NCBI RefSeq assembly: GCF_009755815.1
Contig: NZ_WRPK01000001.1
Location: 62,001 to 126,000, forward strand
Direction of reading: 5' to 3'
Source of the DNA: Flavisphingomonas formosensis
GTDB taxonomy: Bacteria; Pseudomonadota; Alphaproteobacteria; Sphingomonadales; Sphingomonadaceae
DNA length: 64,000 bases
Of this stretch, positions 9,414 through 17,945 are shown in pieces. Under the pieces are notes generated by a model. That model made no database searches, had not been told where the DNA came from, and saw nothing but the letters and a program-made list of their open reading frames with translations. The stretch's first letter is position 1; every line of letters starts with the position of its first letter. The position numbers and the translations under genes were made by a program.

Positions 9414-10030
9414 TTGGCAAGTTCCGCGGCGACCGCCTTGTCGCCCTGATCCTGCGGCAACATCGCGATCGGCTTGCCGTCCGGTCCGAACAGCACCGCT
9501 TGGGTGCTGTGATCGACCAGATAATCGTCCCCGCCCTTGCCCTTTTCGCGCTGGAAATAGATGCCGTAGCGCTTGGCGACGTCGGCAATGACGTCCGGCT
9601 TGCCAGTGAGCCCGATCAGGCGTGGATGGAAAGCGGCCACATATTGCTTCAGCACCGGCGGCGTATCGCGCTGCGGATCGACGCTGATGAAGATCGGCTG
9701 CACCTTAGCGGCGAGCGCCGGGGCGCTCCCCTCGAAATCCTTGAGGCCGCGCATCAGCTTCTGCAGGTCGGTCGGGCAGACGTCAGGGCAATAGGTATAG
9801 CCGAAATAGACCAGCCGGTAGCGGCCGGCGAAATCGCTGTCCGAGACCGTCTTGCCGTTCTGGTCGACGAGCGTGAAGGGGCCGCCGATCGCCGCGCCTT
9901 CCAGCGGCGGCGCGCCGGAGCCGCCCGCCTTGTCGCACGCGGAGAGGACCAGCGGGGCAGCGCCGAGCAAAAAGGCCAGCGCCAATCGCCGCAGCATCGG
10001 GATCGCATCATTCATGGTAAGGCCAGCCAT
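9401..10030 (-). CDS. SCO1/SenC-family copper chaperone lipoprotein
   Basis: Periplasmic, membrane-anchored thioredoxin-fold protein that delivers copper to cytochrome c oxidase CuA or acts as a thiol reductase. 209 residues from ATG 10030 (ATG 10015 also possible). A lipobox LVLSAC places the acylated Cys at 32. The copper site is Cys81/Cys85 (TYCPDVCPT) plus His174 (YLVDHSTQAVLFGPDG), all three ligands present. No oxidase subunit gene is nearby. It starts divergently from the ankyrin gene, 40 bp away. Confidence 0.92.
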   Translation of the reverse strand: MAGLTMNDAIPMLRRLALAFLLGAAPLVLSACDKAGGSGAPPLEGAAIGGPFTLVDQNGKTVSDSDFAGRYRLVYFGYTYCPDVCPTDLQKLMRGLKDFEGSAPALAAKVQPIFISVDPQRDTPPVLKQYVAAFHPRLIGLTGKPDVIADVAKRYGIYFQREKGKGGDDYLVDHSTQAVLFGPDGKPIAMLPQDQGDKAVAAELAKWVH

Positions 10031-10070
10031 GCTTTGCTATGCGCGCTCATGCAAGCAACATGGGGTCGAG

Positions 10071-10679
10071 ATGACGAAGCTTGGAGGGCGAGGAGGCAGT
10101 ATATTTGCCTTTTTCGCAGCGTTGGCACTCGCAGTGCCGGCGACTGCCCAGTTTACCGACAGCTACACCTTCCTCAAGGCGGTGAAGGATGGCGACGGCG
10201 CCAAGGCGACCGAGTTCCTGAGCAAACCCGGATCGACGATCGTCAACACGCGCGATCCTTCCAATGGCGATACCGCGCTGCACATCGTGACGAAGCGCAA
10301 GGCGCTCGACTGGATGGGTTTCGTCATCCAGAAGGGCGCCAATCTCGACATGCGCGACAATGAAGGCAACAGCGCGCTGATGGATGCGACGCGGATCGGC
10401 TTTGCCGAGGGCGTGGACCTGCTCGTGAAGGTCGGCGCGTCCGTCGATCTCGCCAATTCGCGCGGCGAGACCCCGCTGATCGCCGCCGTGCAGAATCGCG
10501 ACGTCACCTGTGTCCGCCTGCTGCTGGCCGGCGGCGCCAGCCCCACCGCGACCGACCGCATCGCCGGCATGTCGGCCCATGATTATGCCAGCCGCGATCC
10601 CCGCGCCGGCGCGATCCTGAAGCTGCTCGACGAGGCCAAGCCGAAAAAGGCCAAATCGATAGTGGGGCCGTCGCTATAG
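10071..10679 (+). CDS. Secreted ankyrin-repeat protein
   Basis: Periplasmic ankyrin-repeat protein, 202 residues from ATG 10071. A Sec signal peptide (FFAALALAVPATAQ, cleaved near residue 25) is followed by about four ankyrin repeats; the clearest are NGDTALHIVTKRKALDWMGFV, NEGNSALMDATRIGF and RGETPLIAAVQNRDVTCVRLL. The C-terminus is Lys-rich (AKPKKAKS). Such proteins bind partner proteins; no partner is obvious here, though the divergent SCO1 gene is a candidate neighbour. Longer in-frame starts upstream lack a signal peptide and are rejected. Confidence 0.85.
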   Translation: MTKLGGRGGSIFAFFAALALAVPATAQFTDSYTFLKAVKDGDGAKATEFLSKPGSTIVNTRDPSNGDTALHIVTKRKALDWMGFVIQKGANLDMRDNEGNSALMDATRIGFAEGVDLLVKVGASVDLANSRGETPLIAAVQNRDVTCVRLLLAGGASPTATDRIAGMSAHDYASRDPRAGAILKLLDEAKPKKAKSIVGPSL

Positions 10680-10769
10680 GATGATTCGCACGCTCGCGGA
10701 AAAGCGTCGCCCCGGCATTGCCGCCCTTCATCCTCATTCAAACGGGGAGGATATTGGGCTTCATTCCCT

Positions 10770-11264
10770 TCAGCTATATTCGATCTCGGCGAGGCCGGGA
10801 TCGAGATCGCCCAGCAGGCGCCGCGCCGCTCGCCGGGCGAACCGCAGCGTTTCGGCTCGGCGCCGCGATGCCGCGAGCGGCCGTGTCGCCGCCTCCCGCA
10901 CGACCGCCGCATCGTAGCGATCGGCGACGATCAATCCGGCCAGACCCGGCTGGAACCAGTCTTCCTCGAAGGGCGAAAGATCGAAGCCGGGCGGCACCGC
11001 CCAGAAGAAACGATCGCAATAATCGAGATAATCCGGCCATTTGAGATCACCGCGCAGATCCGCGCGGGAACATTTGATCTCGACGATGGTCATGCCGCCC
11101 TTGCCGTCGATCGCCATGATGTCGGCGCGGCGGCCGTTGCCGAGCGGCACCTCGCACAAGGCGAACAGATCCTGACGGAAGAAGAGCCGCGCCACGCCGC
11201 GAGCGACATCGGCCGCAATCGGCGCTGCATCGAAACAGGCGGATTCGGGGGCATGACTGGCCAT
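10770..11264 (-). CDS. mmcB: MmcB-family DNA repair putative endonuclease
   Basis: Alphaproteobacterial MmcB-type protein, linked in Caulobacter to repair of mitomycin C damage. 164 residues from ATG 11264. The PD-(D/E)xK-like core is seen in FALCEVPLGNGRRADIMAI and GGMTIVEIKCSRADLRGDLKWPDYLDYCDRF, where the Asp and the ExK residues form the likely metal site. The C-terminal tail is Arg-rich (ASRRRAETLRFARRAARRLL), consistent with nucleic acid binding. In Caulobacter the gene is SOS-controlled; I did not find a convincing LexA box upstream here. Monocistronic by position. Confidence 0.85.
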   Translation of the reverse strand: MASHAPESACFDAAPIAADVARGVARLFFRQDLFALCEVPLGNGRRADIMAIDGKGGMTIVEIKCSRADLRGDLKWPDYLDYCDRFFWAVPPGFDLSPFEEDWFQPGLAGLIVADRYDAAVVREAATRPLAASRRRAETLRFARRAARRLLGDLDPGLAEIEYS

Positions 11265-11305
11265 GCCCGCAAAGCTAGAACAAAATGCGAACCGGCGAAA
11301 GCCCG

Positions 11306-11962
11306 TCAGCGATAGAAGATGTGATGGCCGAGACGGGCGACCCGCTGCTTGCCCCAGCTCGTCGAGATGCGCGCCGCGTGGAAATACATGGCGTTCGGCA
11401 CGACATCCTTCCACAGGCGGTCCCGCGCGATGCTGGAGACGGCCACGGCTTCCTGCCAGGCGGGACTGTCGCGGCGGATCGTCGGCATGGTCCCGCCGCG
11501 GACGAAGGAGAATTGGCCGGGCTGGAATACCACGGAGCAGACGGACGGGGGAAAGCGGCCGGAAGCCGCCCGATTCAGGACGACCTCGGCCACGGCCAGC
11601 TGGCCTTCGAGCGGTTCGCCCTTCGATTCGAAATAGACGGCACCGGCGAGGCATTCATGCTCGCGATCGACAGTGTCGGAGGTTTCGCGCGCATCGACGA
11701 GCTGGGCGAGCGTCTGAGCCCCGATGCCAGCTGGAGGGATCGCGGCGGCCGGCGACGCAATGCTTTCGATGGCGGGAACCTGGATCGCATCCAGATTGTT
11801 GGAGAGGATGGGCTTCACATTGGCCGTATCGGCCAGTCCGGTCACCGGATGGATCGCCGGTTCTGCCGAAAAGCCGATGGCGAAGGACGGTGCCGGGACC
11901 GCAACCATGCCAAGGCAGAAAAGGGCAGCCGCGACGAATACGGCGCGCAGACGATCGCTCAT
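11306..11962 (-). CDS. SleB-type cell wall hydrolase
   Basis: Secreted peptidoglycan hydrolase of the Hydrolase_2/SleB family (lytic amidase or transglycosylase). 218 residues. Signal peptide at about 1-28 (CLGMVAVPAPSFA). A 65-residue linker precedes the catalytic domain, which begins ECLAGAVYFESKGEPLEGQ; the Glu in YFES is the presumed catalytic acid. The domain continues AVAEVVLNRAASGRFPPSVC, QPGQFSFV and AMYFHAARISTSW, all family hallmarks. Start ATG 11962. The partner substrate is the murein sacculus; no spore system is implied. Confidence 0.9.
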   Translation of the reverse strand: MSDRLRAVFVAAALFCLGMVAVPAPSFAIGFSAEPAIHPVTGLADTANVKPILSNNLDAIQVPAIESIASPAAAIPPAGIGAQTLAQLVDARETSDTVDREHECLAGAVYFESKGEPLEGQLAVAEVVLNRAASGRFPPSVCSVVFQPGQFSFVRGGTMPTIRRDSPAWQEAVAVSSIARDRLWKDVVPNAMYFHAARISTSWGKQRVARLGHHIFYR

Positions 11963-12124
11963 CGAATCTCTAGGTCATGCGGTGGGCTGATCGACGCCGG
12001 GCGGACGCAGTACAGATTGCCCCAGATCTTCCCCCCGACTGCGCGGGCCGCGATGCAAAGAACGGCATGCGGTGCGACCCTGCGCGTTGCGGTCGGGCCA
12101 CTCTTGGGGCTCAGGAGGATCGAG

Positions 12125-12469
12125 TCAACCCGATGCGATCATTTCATCGGCGAACCGTTCGCCATCAGCGATATCCAGTTCGATGGCCCACATATCGGGG
12201 TCCACTCGCCGCCTGCGAGCTAGATACTCGGATATTTCTTGTTCTTTTTCAATTGCTTGTGGACCAACGGGCTGCCATTTGGCGCGGCCATCGAGATCAT
12301 GCGTCCGTTCGAGCAGCCGTAGCGGCCGGCCGCGATCGAGCACTGCCACCACGATGCCGCCGGCAATCGCATCGCCCTTGAACAGCACCATGCCATGGCC
12401 GCCCCGCGCCTCGACCCTGCGGATCAACGAGGAAATGAGAACGCCCGATGCAAGGCGCGGCTCGATCAT
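12125..12469 (-). CDS. DUF1491 family protein
   Basis: Small conserved alphaproteobacterial protein of unknown function, 114 residues. It opens MIEPRLASGVLISSLIRRVE and has the central VLFKGDAIAGGIVVAVLDR and C-terminal DPDMWAIELDIADGERF segments of the DUF1491 family. The start is set by a TGATG junction with the upstream thioesterase gene (one base shared), so the two are translationally coupled. No signal peptide or membrane segment. Function unknown. Confidence 0.85.
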   Translation of the reverse strand: MIEPRLASGVLISSLIRRVEARGGHGMVLFKGDAIAGGIVVAVLDRGRPLRLLERTHDLDGRAKWQPVGPQAIEKEQEISEYLARRRRVDPDMWAIELDIADGERFADEMIASG

Positions 12470-12948
12470 CAGCGGCCGGCGTAGCCCGGCAGCGTAGCGA
12501 GCGGAATGCGGGATCGCATGAAGGTGCCGGTCCCCCGGGCGACCTCCTCTCCTTCGGAATCGAGCAGCCGGGCATCCCCCACGAACACCCGCCGCCGGCC
12601 ACTGACCCAATGGCCTTCGGCAACGATCGGGCCCGCGGTGATCGGCTTGGTGAACAGCAGGTTGAAGGCGGTGGTCAGCAGGAAGCGGTCGCTGACCAGG
12701 CTGTTGCAGGCATAGAAGGCCGCATCGTCGAGCATCTTGAAATAGATGGTCCCATGTGCGGCACCCGCGGCATGGTGGAAACGCTCGTCGACCGTGAACA
12801 GGATACGGGCGTGGCCGTCGGTGACGATCTCGAGCTTCGATTCGAACAGACGATTGATCGGCGCCGCGCGGTACAGCGATTCCAGCGCGCGATAATGCGC
12901 CTGCGCCCCGGAGGGCTGCCCTTCGAAGAAGCCGTCAGGCGGCGGCAT
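12469..12948 (-). CDS. PaaI-family hotdog-fold thioesterase
   Basis: Cytosolic acyl-CoA thioesterase-like protein, about 159 residues. The hotdog core is HHAAGAAHGTIYFKMLDDAAFYACNSL; HGxxxxxLDDAA is the helix that carries the catalytic acidic residue in PaaI/YigI proteins. The beta sheet follows with TTAFNLLFTKPITAGPIVAEG. ATG 12948 is preceded by an in-frame GTG at 12951. It overlaps ptsN upstream by 14 bp and DUF1491 downstream by 1 bp, making a three-gene unit. Substrate not predictable. Confidence 0.87.
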   Translation of the reverse strand: MPPPDGFFEGQPSGAQAHYRALESLYRAAPINRLFESKLEIVTDGHARILFTVDERFHHAAGAAHGTIYFKMLDDAAFYACNSLVSDRFLLTTAFNLLFTKPITAGPIVAEGHWVSGRRRVFVGDARLLDSEGEEVARGTGTFMRSRIPLATLPGYAGR

Positions 12949-13405
12949 CACGGGCTTCGCCGGTGGCGAACAGCGCGTAAAGCGCGTCGGGCGAGCCTGC
13001 GCCGCGGAGCTTGGCGACGAACGCCTTGTCCCGCAGCCGGCGGCTCACCCGGGCCAGCGCCTTGAGGTGATCGACGCCGGCGTCCGGCGGCGACAGGAGC
13101 AGGAAGACGAGATCCACGGGAAGATCGTCGATGGCGTTGAAATCGATCGGCTGCGCCAGGCGCGCGAACATGCCGACGACTTTCTCCAGCCCCTCGATCT
13201 TGCCGTGGGGGATGGCGACGCCGCCGCCGAAGCCGGTGGAGCCGAGCCGCTCGCGTTCGGAGAGCCGCTCGGTCACCAGCTTGGCATCGAGGCCGATCTG
13301 CTTGCCCGCGATCGCCGCGAGCTGCTGGAACAGCGCTTTCTTGTTGGGCACTGCCAGCCCGGCGAAAACCGCCTGCGGCGACAGCAGATCGCTCAAATCA
13401 TCCAT
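12935..13405 (-). CDS. ptsN: PTS IIA-like nitrogen regulatory protein
   Basis: EIIA-Ntr component of the nitrogen phosphotransferase relay (PtsP-PtsO-PtsN), a regulator of potassium, nitrogen and stress functions rather than a sugar transporter. 156 residues. The phosphorylated His67 lies in GGGVAIPHGKIEGLEKV; LLSPPDAGVDHLKALARVSRRLRD is the second family signature. It follows hpf by 40 bp on the same strand, the classical hpf-ptsN arrangement, but rpoN is not next to it here. Confidence 0.95.
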   Translation of the reverse strand: MDDLSDLLSPQAVFAGLAVPNKKALFQQLAAIAGKQIGLDAKLVTERLSERERLGSTGFGGGVAIPHGKIEGLEKVVGMFARLAQPIDFNAIDDLPVDLVFLLLSPPDAGVDHLKALARVSRRLRDKAFVAKLRGAGSPDALYALFATGEARDAAA

Positions 13406-13444
13406 CGATTTTCGTCGCGCGTCCTTGCCGTGGGTGAACGCAGC

Positions 13445-14023
13445 TCAGGCCGCGCGCTGGGGTTCGACCCAGCCGATCGTGCCGTCGTCACGGCGATAGA
13501 CCATGTTGAAGGCCCCGGTACCGGAATTCCGGAACAGCAGAGCGTTGGTATTGCGCAGATCGAGCATCATCACCGCATCCGAAACGCTCGCGTCCGGAAC
13601 GTCCACCCGCGTTTCCGCGATGATCACCGGATTGTCGGCAGCCTCTTCCTGCTCCGAGCCACCCTCGAAGACGGTATAGCCGGCATTGTCCTCATAGGCG
13701 GCCGCCGGTTCGTGGCCGTTGCCATGGCGGGACTTCAGGCGGCGCATATAGCGGCGAAGCTGCGTCTCGATCTTGTCGGCGGCCTGATCGAAGGCAGGAT
13801 GCGCCTCACCGCCGAAACCCGAGGCCTTCAGGATCACGCCCTGCATCACATGGGCGACGATGTCGCAGCCGAACCGATTGTCGTGCGGACCCTTGCCGAA
13901 GGTCACGTTCGCCGAGAGCGCGCGAGAGAAATATTTCTCGGCGATGCCCTGCAGGCGCTCGTCGACATGCTCGCGAAGCGCATTGCCGGTGTCGACCTGA
14001 TGGCCAGAGACACGGATTTCCAT
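13445..14023 (-). CDS. hpf: Ribosome hibernation-promoting factor, long form
   Basis: Binds the 30S subunit and drives 100S dimer formation in slow growth. 192 residues, the long form. The N-terminal S30AE domain (about 1-100) has MEIRVSGHQVDTGNALREHV and FDQAADKIETQLRRYMRRLKSRHG. After a variable linker, the C-terminal dimerisation domain (about 135-190) contains VSDAVMMLDLRNTNALLFRNSGTGAFNMVYRRDDG. It stands upstream of ptsN. The 74-bp gap upstream to dnaQ separates it from the next cluster. Confidence 0.94.
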   Translation of the reverse strand: MEIRVSGHQVDTGNALREHVDERLQGIAEKYFSRALSANVTFGKGPHDNRFGCDIVAHVMQGVILKASGFGGEAHPAFDQAADKIETQLRRYMRRLKSRHGNGHEPAAAYEDNAGYTVFEGGSEQEEAADNPVIIAETRVDVPDASVSDAVMMLDLRNTNALLFRNSGTGAFNMVYRRDDGTIGWVEPQRAA

Positions 14024-14097
14024 CGTTCAACCTCCAGTTACAATCCCCGCCGCCGCCTGCGCGATGGAAAGCAGCGGCGCCCTTAGGCCCGAGGGTC

Positions 14098-14811
14098 CTA
14101 AGGGTCAACCACAGGGGCCAACGCATGCCATAACGGGTCGTTCAATCCCGATATGAATGCAGCGTGGCGTGCCAGTTCTTCCGCGCTTGCCGCATGAGGG
14201 CGAGGCACGCGCATCGTAACCGGCGCGTTCCGCAGGCGGATGGGTTCCGCCACCGTCCCGGCGGCGGTCGTCTCCTCCGTGCGCAACATCAGGCCGATCT
14301 GCCGTCCACCGGTCAGCTCGACATAAACCTGGGCGAGAAGCTGGGCGTCGAGCAACGCGCCATGCTTGATGCGATGGCTGCGATCGATGCCGTAGCGGGT
14401 ACACAGCGCATCCAGCGTGTGCTTGGCGCCGGGATGTCGCCCCCGCGCCAAGGCCAGCGTGTCGACGATCCGATCGACGAGGATCAAGGGCCGGCCACAT
14501 AGCTCCAGCTCCGCATTGATGAACCCGAAATCGAACATCGCGTTGTGTGCGATCAGCGGACTGTCCCCGATGAAGGCGAGAAACTCGTCGACGCTGTGGG
14601 AAAAGAGCGGCTTGTCCGAAAGGAAGGCGGCGGACAGGCCATGCACCGCTTCCGCCTCGATCGGCATGTCGCGCTCCGGATTGAACCAGGCGTGATAGCT
14701 GTTGCCGGTCTCGACGCGATTGACCAGTTCGACGCAACCGATCTCCACCAGCCGGTGCCCATCCTTGGGGCTGAGGCCGGTCGTTTCGGTATCGAAAACT
14801 ATTTCGCGCAT
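14098..14811 (-). CDS. dnaQ: DNA polymerase III epsilon subunit (3'-5' exonuclease)
   Basis: Proofreading exonuclease of the replicative polymerase. 237 residues from ATG 14811, which overlaps the coaE stop by 13 bp. Exo I is VFDTETTGLSPKDGHRLVEIG with Asp7 and Glu9; Exo II is LIAHNAMFDFGFINAEL; Exo III is HGALLDAQLLAQVY, giving the DEDDh set. The C-terminal segment after about residue 180 is the alpha-subunit-binding tail. The coaE-dnaQ adjacency near the origin is typical of alphaproteobacteria. Confidence 0.95.
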   Translation of the reverse strand: MREIVFDTETTGLSPKDGHRLVEIGCVELVNRVETGNSYHAWFNPERDMPIEAEAVHGLSAAFLSDKPLFSHSVDEFLAFIGDSPLIAHNAMFDFGFINAELELCGRPLILVDRIVDTLALARGRHPGAKHTLDALCTRYGIDRSHRIKHGALLDAQLLAQVYVELTGGRQIGLMLRTEETTAAGTVAEPIRLRNAPVTMRVPRPHAASAEELARHAAFISGLNDPLWHALAPVVDP

Positions 14812-15413
14812 GCCCGGCAGTATCGGACTCCGCGCGCGCGCAAGCAAGCGATCAGATGACGCACGATAGCGCGCGTGTCCGACGGCAGGACACCGGTAGG
14901 GATGACGAAATCCGCCCGCGCGCGCTTGCTATGATCGGGCATCTGGTGGCCCAGAATATGGCGCAGCCGGCCCATGCTCATCCCCGGCCGGCGCAGCACG
15001 CGGCGGCGCTGCATCCATAGCGGCGCCGACACCACGACGACGGCATCGACCCGTCGCCAGCCGCCTTTTTCGAAGAGCAGCGGCACATCGAGCACGACCA
15101 GCGCGCGGGAGCGGTGACGGCGCAGAAAATCCCGCCGCGCCTTCTCGACGGCGGGATGGATCAGCCGCTCCAGCCGGGTCAGCGCCTCGCGATTGCCGAG
15201 CACATGCCGGCCCAGCGCGCCGCGATCGACGCCGGCCGGGCCGGTGGTTCCCGGAAACAGCGCCTCGATCCGCTCGACGAGCGCGCCGCCGGCCCGTTGC
15301 AGGCGATGCACTTCGGCATCGGCATCGAAAACCGGCACGCCCGCTTCCCGGAACATCGCGGCGACGGTGGATTTGCCCATGCCGATGGAGCCGGTGAGGC
15401 CGAGCACGATCAT
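14799..15413 (-). CDS. coaE: Dephospho-CoA kinase
   Basis: Last step of coenzyme A biosynthesis: phosphorylates the 3'-hydroxyl of dephospho-CoA with ATP. 204 residues. P-loop LTGSIGMGKSTVAAMF at 6-21, then VFDADAEVHRL, and LVVLDVPLLFEKGGWRRVDAVVVV with the substrate-binding DVPLLFE motif. ATG 15413, 8 bp after aroE ends. Part of the minus-strand series ppsR-maf-aroE-coaE-dnaQ that abuts the predicted origin. Confidence 0.95.
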   Translation of the reverse strand: MIVLGLTGSIGMGKSTVAAMFREAGVPVFDADAEVHRLQRAGGALVERIEALFPGTTGPAGVDRGALGRHVLGNREALTRLERLIHPAVEKARRDFLRRHRSRALVVLDVPLLFEKGGWRRVDAVVVVSAPLWMQRRRVLRRPGMSMGRLRHILGHQMPDHSKRARADFVIPTGVLPSDTRAIVRHLIACLRARGVRYCRACAK

Positions 15414-15421
15414 CGCAGGGC

Positions 15422-16258
15422 TTATCCGCCGGTGAGGAGCGATCGGAGCGCGGCGTCGCTCGCCGTGTCCCGCGGGGAAGAATAGCCGAAGAAAAGCTCG
15501 AACGCCTCGCGCGCCTGACCGACCAGCATGACCAGGCCGTCAACGGCGATCCGACCCCGCCGGCGCGCCGCGGCGAGCAGCGCCGTATCGATCGGATTAT
15601 AGACCATGTCGAAGATCACCGCGCCTTCGGCAGTGCCCTCGATCGCCTGCTGCACCGGCAGCGGCATCGGCGCCAGGCCGGCCATGCCGAGCGGGCTGGC
15701 GTTGATCACCACGCCTGCCTCGGAAAAGGCCGATGCGGCATCGCCGATCGCGACCGCAGCGCCGTCATAACCCCAGAGATCGAGCAGGGCGCGGCCCTTC
15801 GCCGGATCGCGCGCGACGATCCGCACATCGCCATGGCCTCGTTCCCTGAGCGCGGTCAGTGCCGCCCGCGCCGCGCCGCCCGCACCGATCACGCAGGCCG
15901 GCCTGTCCGCGGCTGCGCCCGCAATCGCCAGCGCAACGCCCGCGACGTCGGTGTTGGTGCCGACCAGGAAACGCCCGTCGCGATGGACGCAATTCACCGC
16001 GCCGACGCGGCGGGCCCGCTCCGACAGCCGGTCGAGATGGCTGCCCACATGCTCCTTGAGCGGGATGGTGACGTTGCATCCCATCCAGGCGCCGTCATTG
16101 CCGCGTACATGGAAATAGGTGCGCAGGCCCGCAGGCGTCACGCGGCGCGATCCATAACGGCCCTCGATGCCGAGCTGCCTGAGCCAGAACTGATGAATGA
16201 CGGGAGATTTGGAATGGCTGATCGGATCGCCGATGACCTCGGCATAGGGCGCCGTCAT
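15422..16258 (-). CDS. aroE: Shikimate dehydrogenase (NADP+)
   Basis: Reduces 3-dehydroshikimate to shikimate in aromatic amino acid biosynthesis. 278 residues. Shikimate-binding motif GDPISHSKSPVIHQFW at 11-26, catalytic Lys in GCNVTIPLKEHV, NTDVAGVALAI, and the NADP-binding Rossmann motif VIGAGGAARAALTAL. C-terminal FDMVYNPIDTALL and DGLVMLVGQAREAFELFFG are conserved. ATG 16258 overlaps maf by 4 bp (ATGA), fixing the start; a longer reading frame upstream is an out-of-gene extension. Confidence 0.95.
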   Translation of the reverse strand: MTAPYAEVIGDPISHSKSPVIHQFWLRQLGIEGRYGSRRVTPAGLRTYFHVRGNDGAWMGCNVTIPLKEHVGSHLDRLSERARRVGAVNCVHRDGRFLVGTNTDVAGVALAIAGAAADRPACVIGAGGAARAALTALRERGHGDVRIVARDPAKGRALLDLWGYDGAAVAIGDAASAFSEAGVVINASPLGMAGLAPMPLPVQQAIEGTAEGAVIFDMVYNPIDTALLAAARRRGRIAVDGLVMLVGQAREAFELFFGYSSPRDTASDAALRSLLTGG

Positions 16259-16851
16259 TCCGCCAATATCCCCCTTGCCCGTAGAAAATCGCACAATGCC
16301 ACGAGCGGCAGCCCCATGATAGTAAAGTGATCGCCCTCGATGCGTGCAAAAAGCTGAACGCCACGTCCCTCGACGCGATAACAGCCGACACAGCCGCCGA
16401 CTGCCGGCCATTCCGCATCGAGATAGGCGGCGATGAAGGACTCCGAGAGGCTGCGGACGGTGAGTTTCGCAATGCCGACATGCCGCCAGACCGGCCGGCC
16501 GGCCTCGCAGATCACCGCCGCGCTGAGCAGCCTGTGCGTCCGGCCGCTCAGCAGGCGCAGATGCGCGGCGGCATCCTCGCGACTTGCCGGCTTGTCGAGC
16601 ATCGTACCGTCGTCCAGCGCCAGCGTCTGATCGGCGCCCAGGACGAGCGCGGCGGGATGGCGCTGCGAAAGCTTGGTCGCCTTGAGCTCGGCCAGCGCAT
16701 CGGCGAGCGACCGCGCATCGACGCCTTCGGCGCGCAGCGCCTCCTTGGCGGCATCCTCGTCGACGCCCGGCGCCATCGCCTCGAAGGCGATCCCTGCCGC
16801 TTCCAGCATCGCGCGCCGCGAGGCCGACTGGGAGGCGAGGATCAGGGTCAT
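16255..16851 (-). CDS. maf: Maf-family nucleoside triphosphate pyrophosphatase
   Basis: House-cleaning enzyme that hydrolyses modified or canonical NTPs to NMPs (dTTP/UTP or 7-methyl-GTP type). 198 residues. The N-terminal MTLILASQSASRRAMLEAAG and the VLGADQTLALDDGTMLDKPASREDA signature are intact. ATGA overlaps join it to ppsR upstream and aroE downstream. Which nucleotide it prefers is not evident from sequence. Confidence 0.93.
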   Translation of the reverse strand: MTLILASQSASRRAMLEAAGIAFEAMAPGVDEDAAKEALRAEGVDARSLADALAELKATKLSQRHPAALVLGADQTLALDDGTMLDKPASREDAAAHLRLLSGRTHRLLSAAVICEAGRPVWRHVGIAKLTVRSLSESFIAAYLDAEWPAVGGCVGCYRVEGRGVQLFARIEGDHFTIMGLPLVALCDFLRARGILAE

Positions 16852-17672
16852 TCCGGATTGATCTCCGAATTGCGCTCATTGACCAGATTGATGATCGCGG
16901 CGGCCGTCTCCTCGATCGAGCGGCGGGTCACGTCGATCACCGGCCAGCCATGATCGGAGAAGATGCGGCGTGCGAAGGCGAGCTCGGCCGTGACCATCTC
17001 CTGATCGACATAAGCGGTCTCCGGCGCCTGATTGAGCGAGAGCAGGCGGTTGCGCCGGATCTGGATGAGCCGGTCTGGGCTGGTCGTCAGGCCGACCACC
17101 AGCGGATGGCGCAGCGTGTAGAGCGACGGCGGCGGCGGGCTTTCGACCACGAGCGGGATGTTGGCGACCTTGTAGCCGCGATTGGCGAGATAGATGGAGG
17201 TCGGCGTCTTGGACGAACGCGAGACCCCGGCGAGCACGATGTCCGCCTCTTCCCAATCCTCGGGCGCCACGCCGTCATCATGCGCGATGGTATATTGGAT
17301 GGCATCGACCCGGGCGAAATAGGCGGCATCCAGCGCATGCTGGCGCCCGGGCCGCGCCTTCGCCTCCTGGCCGAGCAGGCGGGAGAGAGCCTCGATCACC
17401 GGATCGAGCGCGGCGACCGAGGGAAGGCCGAGCGCCAGGCATCGCGTCTCCAGCTTCCGCCGTACGTCGGAATTGACGAGCGTATAGATGACGAGGCCCG
17501 GCCGCTGCGCGATCTCCATCAGCACGCGGTCCAGATGGCCTTCCGATCGGACCATCGGCCAGAAATGCTTGATCGTCTCCACCCCGTCGAACTGGGCAAG
17601 CCCGGCCTTGGCGATGTTCTCGAGCGTTTCACCGGTGGAATCCGACAGCAGGTGGAGATGCAAGCGGATCAT
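16848..17672 (-). CDS. ppsR: PEP synthase regulatory protein / DUF299 kinase-pyrophosphorylase
   Basis: Bifunctional ADP-dependent kinase and phosphate-dependent pyrophosphorylase that switches PEP synthase or pyruvate phosphate dikinase. About 274 residues from ATG 17672 (an in-frame TTG lies two codons upstream). It opens IRLHLHLLSDSTGETLENIA, and the P-loop-like GVSRSSKTPTSIYLANRGYKVANIP is the family hallmark. This is the family of Rickettsia RP001, which with hemE flanks the alphaproteobacterial origin. It diverges from hemE across the predicted oriC. Confidence 0.92.
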   Translation of the reverse strand: MIRLHLHLLSDSTGETLENIAKAGLAQFDGVETIKHFWPMVRSEGHLDRVLMEIAQRPGLVIYTLVNSDVRRKLETRCLALGLPSVAALDPVIEALSRLLGQEAKARPGRQHALDAAYFARVDAIQYTIAHDDGVAPEDWEEADIVLAGVSRSSKTPTSIYLANRGYKVANIPLVVESPPPPSLYTLRHPLVVGLTTSPDRLIQIRRNRLLSLNQAPETAYVDQEMVTAELAFARRIFSDHGWPVIDVTRRSIEETAAAIINLVNERNSEINPE

Positions 17673-17725
17673 GCGCAAAGCCTGTGGATAGCCATGGGGA
17701 TTGAGCTAGCGGAAGGGCGGTGAGC

Positions 17726-17945
17726 GATTCAAGCGATCGATTCGATCCCCGCGATGCGGATTCATCCCCAAGGCTTTTCCACAGTGGATTCACGATTCAA
17801 GGCAGGCTGTGGATAACGGGAATCATGAATCCGACTCAGCGGCCCGCTGCGATGACTCGATGAGTCAAGCTGTTGGCAATCGGGCGCGCTGTGAATAAAC
17901 CCCGCGATCCATGCCCCTACTAGCTTCATCAGACTCTTCAGATTC
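17726..17945. repeat. Cluster of 12 GANTC methylation sites
   Basis: GANTC pentamers start at 17726, 17739, 17759, 17787, 17794, 17820, 17827, 17833, 17854, 17862, 17932 and 17941. Both GATTC/GAATC and GACTC/GAGTC forms occur. In alphaproteobacteria CcrM methylates the A, so passage of the fork makes this region hemimethylated. Density is about one per 18 bp against an expected one per 256 bp. Confidence 0.85.
17808..17816. promoter_or_regulatory. Perfect DnaA box
   Basis: TGTGGATAA, an exact match to the 9-mer DnaA consensus on the minus strand (TTATCCACA), in the middle of the predicted origin. It is embedded among GANTC sites, with one starting four bases after it (17820-17824). Confidence 0.75.

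Noticed and set aside
15422-16879. Extended aroE reading frame from 16879
   Set aside because: Upstream 200 residues are a shadow of maf; the ATG at 16258 overlaps maf by 4 bp and starts the family domain.
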